A stretch of 64,000 bases of DNA from Novosphingobium sp. (GCF_020852455.1 NZ_JADZAT010000010.1:372001-436000), one strand, 5' to 3'; shown: positions 1 to 8,877, counted from the stretch's first letter. Notes: a model not told the origin generated them from the letters alone. Program-made: numbers and translations.

Positions 1-17
1 TTAGCGGATCTTAACGA

Positions 18-971
18 TCAGAACGCGTCGGCTGCGTCGATCAATGAAGTCAGCTTCTTAGGAGCCACGCTGCGCCAACTGCGCGCCAGCCAGTCGGCAA
101 TCGCGTCCCAGTCGGTATCGCCCAGGTCAAGCCGGATGCCGATCCAGCCGTCGCCGAAATAGGCCGGGCGGTAATAGCGGGCGGGATCGTTCTCGATCAG
201 CTGCGCCTGCTCGTCCGCGCCGCTGATCTTGACCAGCAGCGCCACCTTGCCATCACCATGGTGGTCGCTTGAGACATAGGCGAACTTCTTGCCCTTTACG
301 ATCCCGAAGCAGGGCATGCCGTGGCTTTGCACCTCGTCGGCTTCGGGCAGGGCCAGGGCGCGCTGGCGGACCTGCTGGGCCAGCCATTCGGGCGATGTTT
401 CGCGGCTGACCAGTGCCGCCAGGCAGCGCGAATAGAGCTGGTGTTCGGCGATCAGCACCCGGGCGGCCAGACTGTCGGCACTGTCACCAGGAACGATCGC
501 CACCGGGGTCTGGCCCAGCACCGGTCCATCGTCGAGCTCGGCGGTGACCAGGTGGACGGTACAGCCGCCATGGCTGTCACCCGCCTCGATCGCGCGTTCG
601 TGGGTGTGCAGGCCCTTGTATTTGGGCAGCAGGCTGGGATGGATGTTGACCATCCGGCCCTGCCAGCCGGTGACGAATTCCGGGGTCAGGATCCGCATAT
701 AGCCGGCCAGGGCAACGAATTGCGCGCCGCTGGCACGGATTGCCGCATCCATCGCCATGTCATGATCGAGCCGGGCCATGCTCTTGTGCGGCAGGCAGAA
801 GGTGGCAACACCTTCCGCCTCGGCCAGTTTCAGGCCGCCGGCCTCGGGGTTGTTCGAGCCGACCAGCACCAGCTCGTACGGGCAGTCCTCGGCCCGGCTG
901 GCATAGAGCAGCGCCGCCATATTGGTGCCGCTGCCCGAAATGAGCACGGCGACCTTGGCGCGATCAGGCAA
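18..971 (-). CDS. purN: Phosphoribosylglycinamide formyltransferase fused to MmcQ/YjbR-like domain
   Basis: GAR transformylase, third step of de novo purine synthesis, using 10-formyl-THF in the cytoplasm. Residues about 1-190 are PurN: the N-terminal ISGSGTN phosphate loop, the [12 protein letters not shown] active-site segment and the conserved DDGPVLGQ region are all present. Residues about 195-317 do not belong to PurN. They read as an MmcQ/YjbR (DUF419) domain, with LPEADE...[18 protein letters not shown] and a C-terminal helix-strand end. Normal PurN is about 200-215 aa, so this is a fusion. The start is TTG (969-971) and overlaps the purM stop by 8 bp, indicating translational coupling in a purM-purN operon. 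PurN assignment is secure; the role of the C-terminal domain is unknown. Confidence 0.93.
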   Translation of the reverse strand: MPDRAKVAVLISGSGTNMAALLYASRAEDCPYELVLVGSNNPEAGGLKLAEAEGVATFCLPHKSMARLDHDMAMDAAIRASGAQFVALAGYMRILTPEFVTGWQGRMVNIHPSLLPKYKGLHTHERAIEAGDSHGGCTVHLVTAELDDGPVLGQTPVAIVPGDSADSLAARVLIAEHQLYSRCLAALVSRETSPEWLAQQVRQRALALPEADEVQSHGMPCFGIVKGKKFAYVSSDHHGDGKVALLVKISGADEQAQLIENDPARYYRPAYFGDGWIGIRLDLGDTDWDAIADWLARSWRSVAPKKLTSLIDAADAF

Positions 972-2055
972 GGTGGGTGGCTTCCCAGCCCTCGCGGGCC
1001 GACCAGGTCTCTGCGCTGCCCTGCACGGTGCAGCCGCGCGGGCCGGCCTCGATCGCGCCGATCACATGGACGGTCTCGCCGGCGGCTGCCAGCTCGGCGG
1101 TCAGGCCCGCAACCTGATCGGCAGCCACCGCCAGGACCATGCCTATCCCGCAATTGAAGGTGCGGGCCATTTCGGCCGGTTCGATATTGCCCTGGGCCTG
1201 CAGGAAGGCCATCAACCGCGGCTGGGCCCAGGCCCCGGCATCGATCCGCGCGTGCAGCCCGGCGGGCAGGACGCGCGGCACGTTTTCCAGCAGGCCGCCA
1301 CCGGTAATGTGAGCCAGGGCATGGATTTTGCCGCTGCGGATCGCGGGCAGCAGGCTTTTCACATAGATCCGGGTCGGTTCTATCAGGGTATCGATCAGCA
1401 GGCGATCGGGATCGAACAGGGCGGGGCGGTCCAGCTTCCAGCCCTTGTCCGCTGCCAGCCGGCGGACCAGCGAATAGCCGTTCGAATGGACGCCGGAGCT
1501 GGCCAGGCCCAGCAGCACGTCACCTTCGGCCACCTTGTCGCCGGTCAGCTGCTCGCCGCGTTCAACCGCGCCGACGCAGAAACCCGCCAGGTCATAGTCG
1601 CCGGCGGCATACATTCCGGGCATTTCCGCGGTTTCGCCGCCGATCAGCGCGCAGCCGGCCAGCTTGCAGCCTTCGGCAATACTGGCGACCACGCGTTCGG
1701 CCACCCCGGTTTCAAGCTTGCCGGTGGCGAAATAGTCGAGGAAGAACAGCGGCTCCGCGCCCTGAACGATCAGATCGTTGACGCACATCGCGACCAGGTC
1801 CTGGCCGATCGAATCGTGCCGGTCATGGTCGATCGCCAGCTTGACCTTGGTGCCGACCCCGTCGTTGGCGGCAACCAGCAGCGGATCATTGTATCCCGCG
1901 GCGCGCGGATCGAAGAACCCGCCAAAGCCGCCGATCTCGGCATCGGCGCCGGGCCGCGCGGTGGCCTTGACCAGCGGGCCGATCGCCTTGACCAGCGCGT
2001 TTCCGGCGGCAATCGAGACGCCGGCTTGCTCATAGCTGTAAGACTTTTCAGACAT
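964..2055 (-). CDS. purM: Phosphoribosylformylglycinamidine cyclo-ligase
   Basis: AIR synthetase, fifth step of purine synthesis: ATP-dependent ring closure of FGAM to AIR. The 363-residue protein begins [15 protein letters not shown], the usual PurM N-terminus. It carries the glycine-rich FGGFFD segment, the ATP-binding [10 protein letters not shown] motif, [29 protein letters not shown] and the C-terminal [16 protein letters not shown] motif. An open frame continues upstream of the start in antisense to the next gene, but homology begins at the ATG at 2055. It is first in a purM-purN unit and divergent from the DUF2066 gene, with 57 bp between the two starts for both promoters. Confidence 0.97.
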   Translation of the reverse strand: MSEKSYSYEQAGVSIAAGNALVKAIGPLVKATARPGADAEIGGFGGFFDPRAAGYNDPLLVAANDGVGTKVKLAIDHDRHDSIGQDLVAMCVNDLIVQGAEPLFFLDYFATGKLETGVAERVVASIAEGCKLAGCALIGGETAEMPGMYAAGDYDLAGFCVGAVERGEQLTGDKVAEGDVLLGLASSGVHSNGYSLVRRLAADKGWKLDRPALFDPDRLLIDTLIEPTRIYVKSLLPAIRSGKIHALAHITGGGLLENVPRVLPAGLHARIDAGAWAQPRLMAFLQAQGNIEPAEMARTFNCGIGMVLAVAADQVAGLTAELAAAGETVHVIGAIEAGPRGCTVQGSAETWSAREGWEATHLA

Positions 2056-2112
2056 CGAACGCGCGCCTAGCGCTTTCCCGCTTGGATTTCCACGGATGAT
2101 TGGGCAAAAGGC

Positions 2113-3402
2113 ATGCGGTTTTCCCCGATGGCTGTCGCAATACACCTTTCCTCGCTGCGCACATGGCGCCCCGGACCCGCCGCCACGCTGCTTGGCGGGC
2201 TGGCGCTCGCGCTGATCGCTGGCCTGCTCGCGCTGGGCCCGGCCCGGCTGTGGGCGCAGATCGAAGGGGATCGCGGGATCGTGCCGGTGGCCAGCACATC
2301 GGACATTCAGATCAACGATGTTGAGGTCAACACCACCGGCTCCAACGCGCAGGAAGCCCGGTCCAAGGGCTGGCAGGAAGCCGCGCGGCTGGCGTGGAAG
2401 AAGGCGGGCGGGCCGTCGATGGACGATGGCTCGATCCAGTCGATGGTTTCGGCGGTGGTGATCCAGCGCGAACAGATCGGGCCGCGCCGCTACATCGCCA
2501 CACTGGGTGTGGTGTTCGACCGCGCCCGCGCCGGGCAGTATCTGGGCGGCACCAACGGCGGACGTGCGCATTCGGCGCCGCTGCTGGTGATTCCGGTGCT
2601 CTATTCGGGCGGCGTTGCGCAGGTCTTTGAGGTCAAAGGCCCCTGGCAAAAGGCCTGGGCTGAATTTCGCGCCGGCAACAGCCCGATCGACTATGTCCGC
2701 CCGGTCGGTGCCGGCGGGGATTCGCTGCTGGTCACCGCCGGGCAGCCAGGCCGCCGCAGCCGGGCATGGTGGCGCAATGTGCTCAGCCAGTATGGTGCGC
2801 GCGATGTGATCGTGCCCGAAGCGCGGCTTGAGCGGCAGTGGCCGGGCGGGCCGGTGCGCGGCACCTTCACCGCGCGGTATGGCCCTGACAACACCTTCCT
2901 GGGCAGCTTCACGCTGACCGCCAATGATGAGGCCGGCCTGCCCAAGATGCTGTCCGAAGCCGTGGTGCGGCTGGACCAGCTCTATGGTCAGGCGCTCGAA
3001 GAAGGTCAGCTCAAGCCCGATACCTCGCTCAACATGCAGGCGCAGATGGATCCTGGGCTGGCAGCGCTGATCGCCGCCGGGCAGGCGCCCCAACAGGCCG
3101 CGCCCAGCGCGGCACCCACCGCCGAAGCCAGCGCCACGCCTACGCCCACCGCCGCACCGGTCGAAACGCGTACCTTTACCGTCCAGTTCGCTTCGCCTGA
3201 TGCCGGCGCGGTCGATGCCGCGCTGGGCGCGGTGCGCTCGGCCCCGGGGGTCAAGGGCGCTTCGACCACCAGCCTGGCAATGGGCGGCACATCGGTGATG
3301 CGGGTTACCTATGAAGGCGATATCGACACTCTGGCCGCCGCGCTGCGCGGCCGCGGGTGGCGGGTAACCGTCGGCGCCAACGCCCTTTCGATCAAGCGCT
3401 GA
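2113..3402 (+). CDS. DUF2066-type exported protein
   Basis: A 429-residue protein with a hydrophobic N-terminal segment (about residues 24-48, ending ARLWA) that could be a signal peptide or anchor. The middle has the DUF2066 pattern: [19 protein letters not shown], the serine and valine-rich [23 protein letters not shown], and [13 protein letters not shown] proline, alanine and threonine-rich linker (about residues 325-350) leads to a C-terminal fold of about 70 residues resembling small HMA-like beta-alpha modules, without a CxxC pair. The biochemical function is not known. It overlaps hdaA by one base (TGATG), and in sphingomonads this gene commonly sits between purM and hdaA. An in-frame ATG at 2128 is an alternative start. 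Confidence 0.8.
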   Translation: MRFSPMAVAIHLSSLRTWRPGPAATLLGGLALALIAGLLALGPARLWAQIEGDRGIVPVASTSDIQINDVEVNTTGSNAQEARSKGWQEAARLAWKKAGGPSMDDGSIQSMVSAVVIQREQIGPRRYIATLGVVFDRARAGQYLGGTNGGRAHSAPLLVIPVLYSGGVAQVFEVKGPWQKAWAEFRAGNSPIDYVRPVGAGGDSLLVTAGQPGRRSRAWWRNVLSQYGARDVIVPEARLERQWPGGPVRGTFTARYGPDNTFLGSFTLTANDEAGLPKMLSEAVVRLDQLYGQALEEGQLKPDTSLNMQAQMDPGLAALIAAGQAPQQAAPSAAPTAEASATPTPTAAPVETRTFTVQFASPDAGAVDAALGAVRSAPGVKGASTTSLAMGGTSVMRVTYEGDIDTLAAALRGRGWRVTVGANALSIKR

Positions 3403-4016
3403 TGGGCCAGATCGCGCTCCCGCTGAAGGCGGGGGGCCATGGCCCTTCGCGGATCGTGCTCGGCCCGGCCAACCAGGCTGCGGTCGAGGCGCTGGCCATG
3501 GCGCAGACCTGGCCGTTCCGCACCGCCGTGCTGTCTGGCCCGCCGCGTTCGGGCAAGACGCTGCTGGCACGCTGGTTTGCGGATCGCGGGCTGGGCGAAG
3601 CGATCGACGACGCCGACCGGGTGGACGAGACCGAGCTGTTTCACCGCTGGAACCGCGCCCAGGAACGCGCCACGCCGCTGCTATTGGTGACCGGCCAGCA
3701 CGAGCATGGCTGGCGGATCACCTTGCCCGATCTTGCCTCACGGCTTGGCGCTGCGCTGCAGCTGGCGATCGGCGCGCCGGATGAGGCCTTGCTGGAGGAT
3801 CTGCTGCTGGTCCATGCCGAGCAACGCGGGCTGGCGCTTGGACCCGATGCGGCGGCCTATCTTGTGCCGCGGATCGAGCGTACCCATATCGCAGTTGAAC
3901 GGCTGGTCGAGACGATCGACCGGCTGAGCCTTGAACGCAAGGCGCCGCCCACGCAGGGGATCTGGCGCGAGGCGCTTGAGGAGCTTTACGGCCCCAACGA
4001 GCCGCGCTTGCTTTAG
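3402..4016 (+). CDS. hdaA: HdaA/DnaA-like AAA+ regulatory ATPase
   Basis: A 204-residue DnaA-related ATPase. It has the short N-terminal LPLK clamp-binding-like stretch (residues 5-8), a Walker A GPPRSGKT (about residues 47-54) and an acidic sensor region [16 protein letters not shown]. The lid resembles DnaA domain III, but there is no DnaA domain IV for binding oriC. Proteins of this type in alphaproteobacteria (HdaA) work with the beta clamp to promote hydrolysis of DnaA-ATP and prevent re-initiation. The ATG overlaps the preceding stop by one base, so expression is probably coupled to the DUF2066 gene. The clamp-binding motif is a weak match, so the exact role is inferred from family and size. 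Confidence 0.85.
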   Translation: MGQIALPLKAGGHGPSRIVLGPANQAAVEALAMAQTWPFRTAVLSGPPRSGKTLLARWFADRGLGEAIDDADRVDETELFHRWNRAQERATPLLLVTGQHEHGWRITLPDLASRLGAALQLAIGAPDEALLEDLLLVHAEQRGLALGPDAAAYLVPRIERTHIAVERLVETIDRLSLERKAPPTQGIWREALEELYGPNEPRLL

Positions 4017-4045
4017 CACGTCGCCCGTGGGACACTGGGGGAACC

Positions 4046-4762
4046 ATGTTGCAAGAGCTGACCCGCTATCTCGACTCGATCGTCGCGCGCGATCCCAGCC
4101 CGCGTTCGCGTTGGGAAGTGCTGCTCTATCCCGGGGTCTGGGCCCTGGGCCTGCACCGCGTGGCGCACTGGCTGTTTGAGGCCGAGCTGTTTTTCCTGGC
4201 CCGCATCGTCAACCATTTCAGCCGCCTGCTGACCGCGATCGACATCCACCCCGGGGCCACCATCGGGCGCAATTTCTTTATCGATCACGGTTTCGTGGTG
4301 ATCGGTGAAACCGCCGAGATCGGCGACAATGTGACCATGTACCAGGGATCGACCCTGGGCGGCACCAACCCAACCAACGGCCAGGGCGGCAAGCGCCACC
4401 CGACTATCGGTGACAATGTGATCGTCAGCCTGGGCGCGGCGATCCTGGGGCCGATCACGGTGGGCGCGGGCGCGCGGATCGGCGCCAATGCCGTGGTGAC
4501 CAAGGACGTGGCCGAAGGCGCGACCATGGTGGGCATCCCGGCCAAGCCGACGCTGGTCGAGGTGAAGCCCGAAACGCAGAATTTCGTGCCCTATGGCACC
4601 CCGTGCACCGAACGCTTCGATCCGGCGACGCAGAAGCTGGAACTGCTACAGTGCGAAATGCAGGTCATGCAAAAGCGGCTGGCCCAGCTGCTTGAAGAAC
4701 GCGATGCCACTGCCGCCAAGCAGAGCGCCGGCCGCAAGCGCGGGGGCACGAAGCAGGCTTGA
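4046..4762 (+). CDS. cysE: Serine O-acetyltransferase
   Basis: Transfers acetyl from acetyl-CoA to L-serine, giving O-acetylserine for cysteine synthesis. The 238-residue protein has a short helical N-terminus and then the left-handed beta-helix hexapeptide repeats: IDIHPGATIGRNFFIDHG, containing the catalytic His of the DHG motif, VVIGETAEIGDNV, LGGTNPTNGQGGKRHPTIGDNV and ITVGAGARIGANAVVTKDV. It lacks the long N-terminal region of E. coli CysE and so resembles the shorter EpsC/plant-like class. After residue about 175 there is a charged, coiled-coil-like tail ending in basic residues. The stop overlaps the following TTG start by 3 bases. Confidence 0.95.
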   Translation: MLQELTRYLDSIVARDPSPRSRWEVLLYPGVWALGLHRVAHWLFEAELFFLARIVNHFSRLLTAIDIHPGATIGRNFFIDHGFVVIGETAEIGDNVTMYQGSTLGGTNPTNGQGGKRHPTIGDNVIVSLGAAILGPITVGAGARIGANAVVTKDVAEGATMVGIPAKPTLVEVKPETQNFVPYGTPCTERFDPATQKLELLQCEMQVMQKRLAQLLEERDATAAKQSAGRKRGGTKQA

Positions 4763-5106
4763 GCGCCACCGTCACGCCCTTTCCCAGTCTGGCGGCGCGC
4801 ACCGCGCAGGTTGGCTTTGAACGTGACGAACTGATGCGCATCCTCGATCTTTATGGGCGTATGGTCGCGGCCGGGATGTGGCGCGACTATGCGATGGATT
4901 TCAGCAAGGACGCGGCGGTGTTCAGCGCCTTTCGCCGCACCGCCGAACGCCCCGAGGCCCGGATCGAAAAGCGCCCGGCGCTGCGCGGCAAGCAAGGCAT
5001 GTGGACCCTGTTTGGTGAGGGCGGGCAAGTGCTCAAGCGCGGGCATGAACTGGCCGGCGTGCTGTTCCCGATCGAACGGCGGCTGCTCAAGGTGGTGGAG
5101 GGTTAG
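4759..5106 (+). CDS. DUF2794 family protein
   Basis: A 115-residue cytoplasmic protein matching the alphaproteobacterial DUF2794 family: ERDELMRILDLYGRMVAAGMWRDYAMDF, then FSAFRRTAERPEARIEK and a C-terminal VLKRGHELAGVLFPIERRLLK. No catalytic motif is evident and the function is unknown. The start is TTG at 4759, overlapping the cysE stop as TTGA; no ATG gives the full domain. It is followed 3 bp later by the mini zinc-ribbon gene, so cysE, this gene and the next probably form one transcript. Confidence 0.88.
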   Translation: MSATVTPFPSLAARTAQVGFERDELMRILDLYGRMVAAGMWRDYAMDFSKDAAVFSAFRRTAERPEARIEKRPALRGKQGMWTLFGEGGQVLKRGHELAGVLFPIERRLLKVVEG

Positions 5107-5109
5107 CGG

Positions 5110-5292
5110 ATGGCAAAGTGCGGAACCTGTGGTGGCAGTGGCCGGTGCCGGACCTGCGGCGGCAGCGGCGATGGCAAGTCGGTAACGCCGCATCCCTCAA
5201 AGCAATTGCAGCGCGGTGGCGGCAAGGTGGTCTGTCCATCCTGCCGGGGCAAATGCTATTGCATCGAATGCAACGGATCGGGGCAGGATTGA
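5110..5292 (+). CDS. Mini DnaJ-like zinc-ribbon protein
   Basis: A 60-residue protein with ten cysteines, eight in CxxC pairs followed by glycine-rich turns: CGTCGGSG, CRTCGGSG, CPSCRG and CIECNGSG. This is the CxxCxGxG arrangement of the DnaJ cysteine-rich domain, which binds two zinc ions, but there is no J domain or client-binding region. The size and repeat spacing suggest a free-standing zinc module, perhaps a chaperone or RNA-associated accessory. The ATG begins 3 bp after the DUF2794 stop, in a tight operon with cysE. Function not established. Confidence 0.8.
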   Translation: MAKCGTCGGSGRCRTCGGSGDGKSVTPHPSKQLQRGGGKVVCPSCRGKCYCIECNGSGQD

Positions 5293-5301
5293 GCGCAGCG
5301 A

Positions 5302-5961
5302 TCAGGCAAAGGTATCGCCCACGCTTGTCACCGTTTCCTGCGCCTTGGTGATCCGGCCCACGATCCGGATCAGGAACCAGGCCGATCCGGCCAGCAGCAG
5401 GCTGGCAAAGGCCAAGGCCAGCATATTGGTGCCGGGCGGTGTCAGGAACACGAAGAAGCTGAACCGGTCGATCAGTACCATCACGGTCAGCAGGCTGACG
5501 ATCAGGATTCCCACGACATAACAGGTCCACCATGAATTGACTGCATCGACGCTCTGGTTCGCGAACCAGGGTTCCTCGCCGTGGCTGCGGTTCCACAGCT
5601 CGCGCATCGCGCCTTTGGGGGCATAGAGGTTGAAGCCCGGGACCCACAGGCTCACTGCAGTCCAGCCGGGTGCATAGTTCAGTCCGTCAAGCTGATCGGC
5701 GTGGAGGTTGGCATGCGCTCGCCAGACCCACAGCGTCAGCGCGATCGCGGCGGGCACAAAGGTCAGCACGATGTAGAACACAAAGGCCGGGGTGGTGATC
5801 AGCCAGGCTGAATAGCCGCCCTGAAACTCCTGCACCGCCAAAAGCAGCGTGGCCAATGCCACCAGTCCGGTCACCAGCAGGAACAGCGCCAGCAGCGCCT
5901 GGGTTACCACCGCGCGTAGCTTGAGCGAGGCCACTCCACGTTCAACCCGCATTCCGACCAT
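5302..5961 (-). CDS. DUF4328 membrane protein
   Basis: A 219-residue integral membrane protein of the DUF4328 type. Four main hydrophobic segments are visible (about residues 17-42, 56-82, 143-167 and 175-200). The family signature lies between segments two and three: WRAHANLHADQLDGLNYAPGW, VPGFNLYAPKGAMRELWNRS and a WWTCYVVG stretch at the third segment. No enzymatic role is known. The gene is convergent with the zinc-ribbon gene, with 9 bp between stops. A strong hairpin containing its Shine-Dalgarno sequence lies just before the start. Confidence 0.85.
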   Translation of the reverse strand: MVGMRVERGVASLKLRAVVTQALLALFLLVTGLVALATLLLAVQEFQGGYSAWLITTPAFVFYIVLTFVPAAIALTLWVWRAHANLHADQLDGLNYAPGWTAVSLWVPGFNLYAPKGAMRELWNRSHGEEPWFANQSVDAVNSWWTCYVVGILIVSLLTVMVLIDRFSFFVFLTPPGTNMLALAFASLLLAGSAWFLIRIVGRITKAQETVTSVGDTFA

Positions 5962-5967
5962 GAAAAT

Positions 5968-5994
5968 CCCCCCGAAAGCAGTGCCTTCGGGGGG
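5968..5994 (-). promoter_or_regulatory. Hairpin that buries a ribosome-binding site
   Basis: Nine-base perfect arms (5968-5976 and 5986-5994) form a C6/G6 stem with a 9-base loop. On the minus strand the G6 run is the only Shine-Dalgarno-like sequence before the DUF4328 ATG at 5961, about 6 bases away, so the folded RNA would hide it. The hairpin is also downstream of the membrane gene ending at 6039, so it could serve as a terminator, but it is followed only by ATTTTC. Both roles are inferred. Confidence 0.5.
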
Positions 5995-6038
5995 AAACTA
6001 GCGCCGATCGGAGACAGCGCAAGTGTTGGTGAAACCGA

Positions 6039-7091
6039 TCAGGCGTGGGCCAGCAGTCCCTGCGGCAGCATCGACTGGAGCGTATCCGGCAGGCGCTGGA
6101 CCAGAGCCGAACGGATCGGGGTCCAGAAGGCCGAGAGCGCCAGCAGCGCCGAGCCGATCACCAGTCCGGTGAGCGCGACGTTCAGTTCGACCATCCCGAA
6201 TTCGCGGAACAGCCAGGTCAGTGCCAGCAGCACATAGGCCAGCGCCGAGACCAGCAGCGCGCGGCGATCTACCGCCAGCGCCACCGCGCCCATCAGCACA
6301 TAGATCGCCAGCACGCCCAGCGCCGCCGCAGCACCGATGTTTTCACCATCGCTTACGCCCAGCCAGGCAAACAGCGGGTGGGCAATCATCGGCGCGGCCA
6401 GCAGGTGCAGCCAGAAGGCCACATCGCTGCGGCGGGTTTCGCGCTTGGGATCGCTCATGTCCCAGCGCATCGCCACGGCAAAGACGGCCAGGCCAAAAAG
6501 GAAGGTCAGCGGCAGCAGGATCGGCTCGGGATCGCGGTTGCCGGTAGCGCTGTGCCAGGCGGTGACGACCAGTGCAATGGCGGTAACCACCAGGCCCGCA
6601 GCGCCCGCCGCAACCGTGATCGGCACCATGAAGCGCCGCCAGTGCAGCCAGGCGGCGCCAGCGGCCAGCAAGCCGATGCCCGCGCCCACCATGGTACCGG
6701 TTGTTTCGCTCAGGTTGGCATTGGTTTCGGCCAGGTAATTGATCGGCACCGCAGCCACGCCGCCAACGAAGGCCAGCAGCAGCACAATCGAAGGCAGCGC
6801 CATCCGCCGCTTGCGGGTGAAGAATTCGGCCAGCATCCAGGCTGCACCGGCCACCAGCACCCCGGCAATGCCCGGCGCGATGGCATGACCGATCCCGGCC
6901 GCCGCCATCAGCAGCAGCACTGCCGCGATGGTCACGAAGATGTCGTTGAAGCCGGTGATCAGCCGAAAGTGTTCTTCATCCGCCACCGGCGCGGAACGCA
7001 TGCCCGCCGCATGGGCGCGGAATGCCTCGGCAGCTTCATGGCTGATCGCACCAGCCGTGACCGCCGATTGTAGGTCTGCTTCTGAATACAT
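6039..7091 (-). CDS. Multispanning membrane protein (DUF2157-like layout)
   Basis: A 350-residue protein with a soluble N-terminus of about 50 residues and then roughly ten hydrophobic helices in pairs separated by short loops (IFVTIAAVLLLMAAAGIGHAIAPG, IAGVLVAGAAWMLAEFF, ALPSIVLLLAFVGGVAAV and so on). The N-terminal stretch begins MYSEADLQSAVTAGAISHEAAEAF and resembles the helical start of DUF2157-type membrane proteins. No transport or catalytic motif is recognisable. Transcription runs toward the DUF4328 gene, 77 bp downstream. Function unknown. Confidence 0.75.
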   Translation of the reverse strand: MYSEADLQSAVTAGAISHEAAEAFRAHAAGMRSAPVADEEHFRLITGFNDIFVTIAAVLLLMAAAGIGHAIAPGIAGVLVAGAAWMLAEFFTRKRRMALPSIVLLLAFVGGVAAVPINYLAETNANLSETTGTMVGAGIGLLAAGAAWLHWRRFMVPITVAAGAAGLVVTAIALVVTAWHSATGNRDPEPILLPLTFLFGLAVFAVAMRWDMSDPKRETRRSDVAFWLHLLAAPMIAHPLFAWLGVSDGENIGAAAALGVLAIYVLMGAVALAVDRRALLVSALAYVLLALTWLFREFGMVELNVALTGLVIGSALLALSAFWTPIRSALVQRLPDTLQSMLPQGLLAHA

Positions 7092-7133
7092 CGGAAAACC
7101 TCCCCTAAGGAATGCGGGGAGTGTGGCACGGGT

Positions 7134-7151
7134 GTATTAGTGTGTCAATAC
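7134..7151 (-). promoter_or_regulatory. Candidate promoter/operator of the membrane gene
   Basis: On the minus strand this reads GTATTGACACACTAATAC. It contains a consensus -35 (TTGACA) and five-base inverted arms (GTATT/AATAC), 43 bp upstream of the gene starting at 7091. With 17-bp spacing the -10 would be CACACT, which is weak. The arms could bind a dimeric repressor. Moderate-to-low support. Confidence 0.35.
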
Positions 7152-7202
7152 GGTGGTAAGGATGGCTTTCCTACACGGCCTGAATGTGTCTTACGCTCAG
7201 CG

Positions 7203-7670
7203 ATGCAAGGCAATCCCCCCAGGCACCGAACCAAGGCGCGCCACATCCGTGTCCCGCCATTCTTGCCGGTGCCCTTGCGGGCCCGCTGCGATGGCTGGAC
7301 CGCCCTGCGGCAGGCACAGTTCCTGGTTGCGCTTGCGCGCACCCGGTCGGTGGCGGCGGCGGCGCGAGAGGTGGGACTGTCGCGGGTTTCGGCCTATCAG
7401 CTTCGCAACCGGACGGGGGCGGAGAGCTTTGCGGCCAGCTGGGATGCGGTGCAGGCAGGCACAATGGTGCCGCTGCGGAAGTTTACACCCGAAGAGCGCC
7501 GGATCGCCGCAATTGAGGGGTTGGTGAAACCGATAGTCTGGCGCGGGCGCTGTGTGGCAATCGCCCAGAAATGCGATGATTCTGCGCTGTTGGGGCTGTT
7601 CCGGCGGCTCTCGGCGCAGGCCGGAAAGGAGGACTTTATGGCGCTCGAAGCGGGCGCGTTTCACCCATGA
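7203..7670 (+). CDS. Small helix-turn-helix protein
   Basis: About 155 residues when started at ATG 7203; the frame stays open a little further upstream. A basic N-terminus leads into DGWTALRQAQFLVALARTRSVAAAAREVGLSRVSAYQLRNR, a helix-turn-helix in which SVAAAAREVGLS and SAYQLRN are the two helices, similar to the DNA-reading helices of LysR N-termini. No LysR effector domain follows, only SWDAVQAG and a basic region that ends without motif. Proteins with DGW...RQ..FL.ALA...V..A...VG.S..SAY are common in sphingomonads as uncharacterised regulators. Probably a DNA-binding protein; target unknown. Confidence 0.6.
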   Translation: MQGNPPRHRTKARHIRVPPFLPVPLRARCDGWTALRQAQFLVALARTRSVAAAAREVGLSRVSAYQLRNRTGAESFAASWDAVQAGTMVPLRKFTPEERRIAAIEGLVKPIVWRGRCVAIAQKCDDSALLGLFRRLSAQAGKEDFMALEAGAFHP

Positions 7671-7680
7671 TCGGGTGTGC

Positions 7681-7785
7681 ATCTTCCCCGGCTCGGGGAG
7701 GCGGGGGGCGGAGGGGGCTTTCGCGGTTCCCCTCCGTCAGCCCTGCGGTCTGCCACCTCCCCCAGTGGGGGGAGGGGCGAGCCGT
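7681..7785. repeat. Intergenic GC-rich repeat (CTCCGTCAG family)
   Basis: Lies between the HTH gene and the convergent SDR. It contains CCTCCGTCAG, a variable GC-rich core and CTGCCACCTCCCCC followed by a matching G run. The same order, in reverse complement, is found at 61721-61833. The two copies share the CTCCGTCAG and TGCCACCTCCCCC blocks but differ in the loops. It is a foldback intergenic repeat of the type scattered through sphingomonad genomes; this copy looks degraded at its left side. Confidence 0.65.
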
Positions 7786-8700
7786 TCAGCCCAGTCCGCC
7801 GATCTTGGCGAGCGCGGCCAGCACGACCTGGCTCTGTTCGCCGCCCGACTGGGGGACGATCTCGCCGGTGCGGTCGATGATCTGGTCCCAGTGCGCGGCG
7901 ATCCCTTCGGGGGTGCGCTCGTCGGCGGGGAGGGCGACGCCCGGGGTCAGGGTGACATAGGCGGCGTGGAACGCGCCCGCGCCGGCACCGCAGATCATGT
8001 TGGTCGGCGCATCCTCGCTGACCAGATAGAGCGCCATCGGGGCGACGTTTTCAGGAGCCAGCGCCTGGAAGAAGGCTTCGGGCATGCCCAGGTCTTCGGT
8101 CATCCGGGTGCCGGCGACCGGGGCCAGCGTGTTGACCCGCACGTTGTACTTCGCGCCTTCCAGCGCCAGCGTCTTGGTGAAGCCCGCCAGGCCCAGCTTG
8201 GCCGCGCCATAGTTGGCCTGGCCGAAGTTGCCGAACAGCCCGGTGCTGCTGGCGGTGTTGAGAATGCGGCCATAGGCCTGTTCGCGCATCGTATCCCACA
8301 CCGCCTTGGTGCAGTTGGCGCTGCCGTTGAGGTGGACATCGACGACCAGCTTCCAGTCGGCCATGTCCATCTTGGCGAAGCTCTTGTCGCGCAGGATCCC
8401 GGCGTTGTTGATCAGCACGTGAACGCCGCCCCAGGCCTCCTTGGCCTTGGCGACCATCTCGACCATCTGTTCGTATTCGGTGACCGAGCCGCCGTTCGAC
8501 ATGGCTTCGCCGCCAGCGGCCTTGATTTCCTCTACCACCTTGAGCGCGGCATCCGAATGGCCGGTGCCATCGCGGCTGCCGCCGAGGTCGTTGACGACAA
8601 CCTTGGCCCCGCGCGCAGCGAGTTCGAGCGCATAGGCCCGGCCCAGCCCGCCGCCGGCGCCGGTGACGATCGCGACGCGATCCTTGAACGAAATGGTCAT
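7786..8700 (-). CDS. SDR dehydrogenase, 3-hydroxyacyl-CoA dehydrogenase type
   Basis: A 304-residue short-chain dehydrogenase. The NAD-binding TGAGGGLGRAYALELAARGAKVVVNDLGG lies at residues about 14-42, NNAG is present, and the catalytic Ser-Tyr-Lys is in SSTGLFGNFGQANYGAAKLG. The insertion GGSRDGTGHSDAALKVVEEIKAAGGEA is typical of the (R)-specific dehydrogenase module of multifunctional enzyme type 2, so a role in acyl-CoA beta-oxidation is likely. About 40 residues beyond the usual SDR end also fit that subfamily. A GGAG 7 bases before the ATG at 8700 supports the start. Stand-alone gene; substrate not determinable. Confidence 0.88.
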   Translation of the reverse strand: MTISFKDRVAIVTGAGGGLGRAYALELAARGAKVVVNDLGGSRDGTGHSDAALKVVEEIKAAGGEAMSNGGSVTEYEQMVEMVAKAKEAWGGVHVLINNAGILRDKSFAKMDMADWKLVVDVHLNGSANCTKAVWDTMREQAYGRILNTASSTGLFGNFGQANYGAAKLGLAGFTKTLALEGAKYNVRVNTLAPVAGTRMTEDLGMPEAFFQALAPENVAPMALYLVSEDAPTNMICGAGAGAFHAAYVTLTPGVALPADERTPEGIAAHWDQIIDRTGEIVPQSGGEQSQVVLAALAKIGGLG

Positions 8701-8877
8701 GAGCGTTTCTCCGCTGAAAAGGGGTATCCCACCAGTGATCTCTTGGGGGGAAGCGGGCGCGGCATGGCATGGCCGGGCAGGGCTTGGCAATATGCCGCAG
8801 TGCAGCACTTGCTTTCCCTAGCGTCAATCAGGGTGGCTACGCAGGCGCAGCGCCGGATTTGGGCGCGACTCGGGGTA

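Noticed and set aside
2056..3570. A long antisense open frame continuing upstream of purM over the DUF2066 gene.
   Set aside because: It is in GC-rich third-position shadow frame, and the DUF2066 gene on the other strand has family motifs. PurM homology begins at the ATG at 2055.
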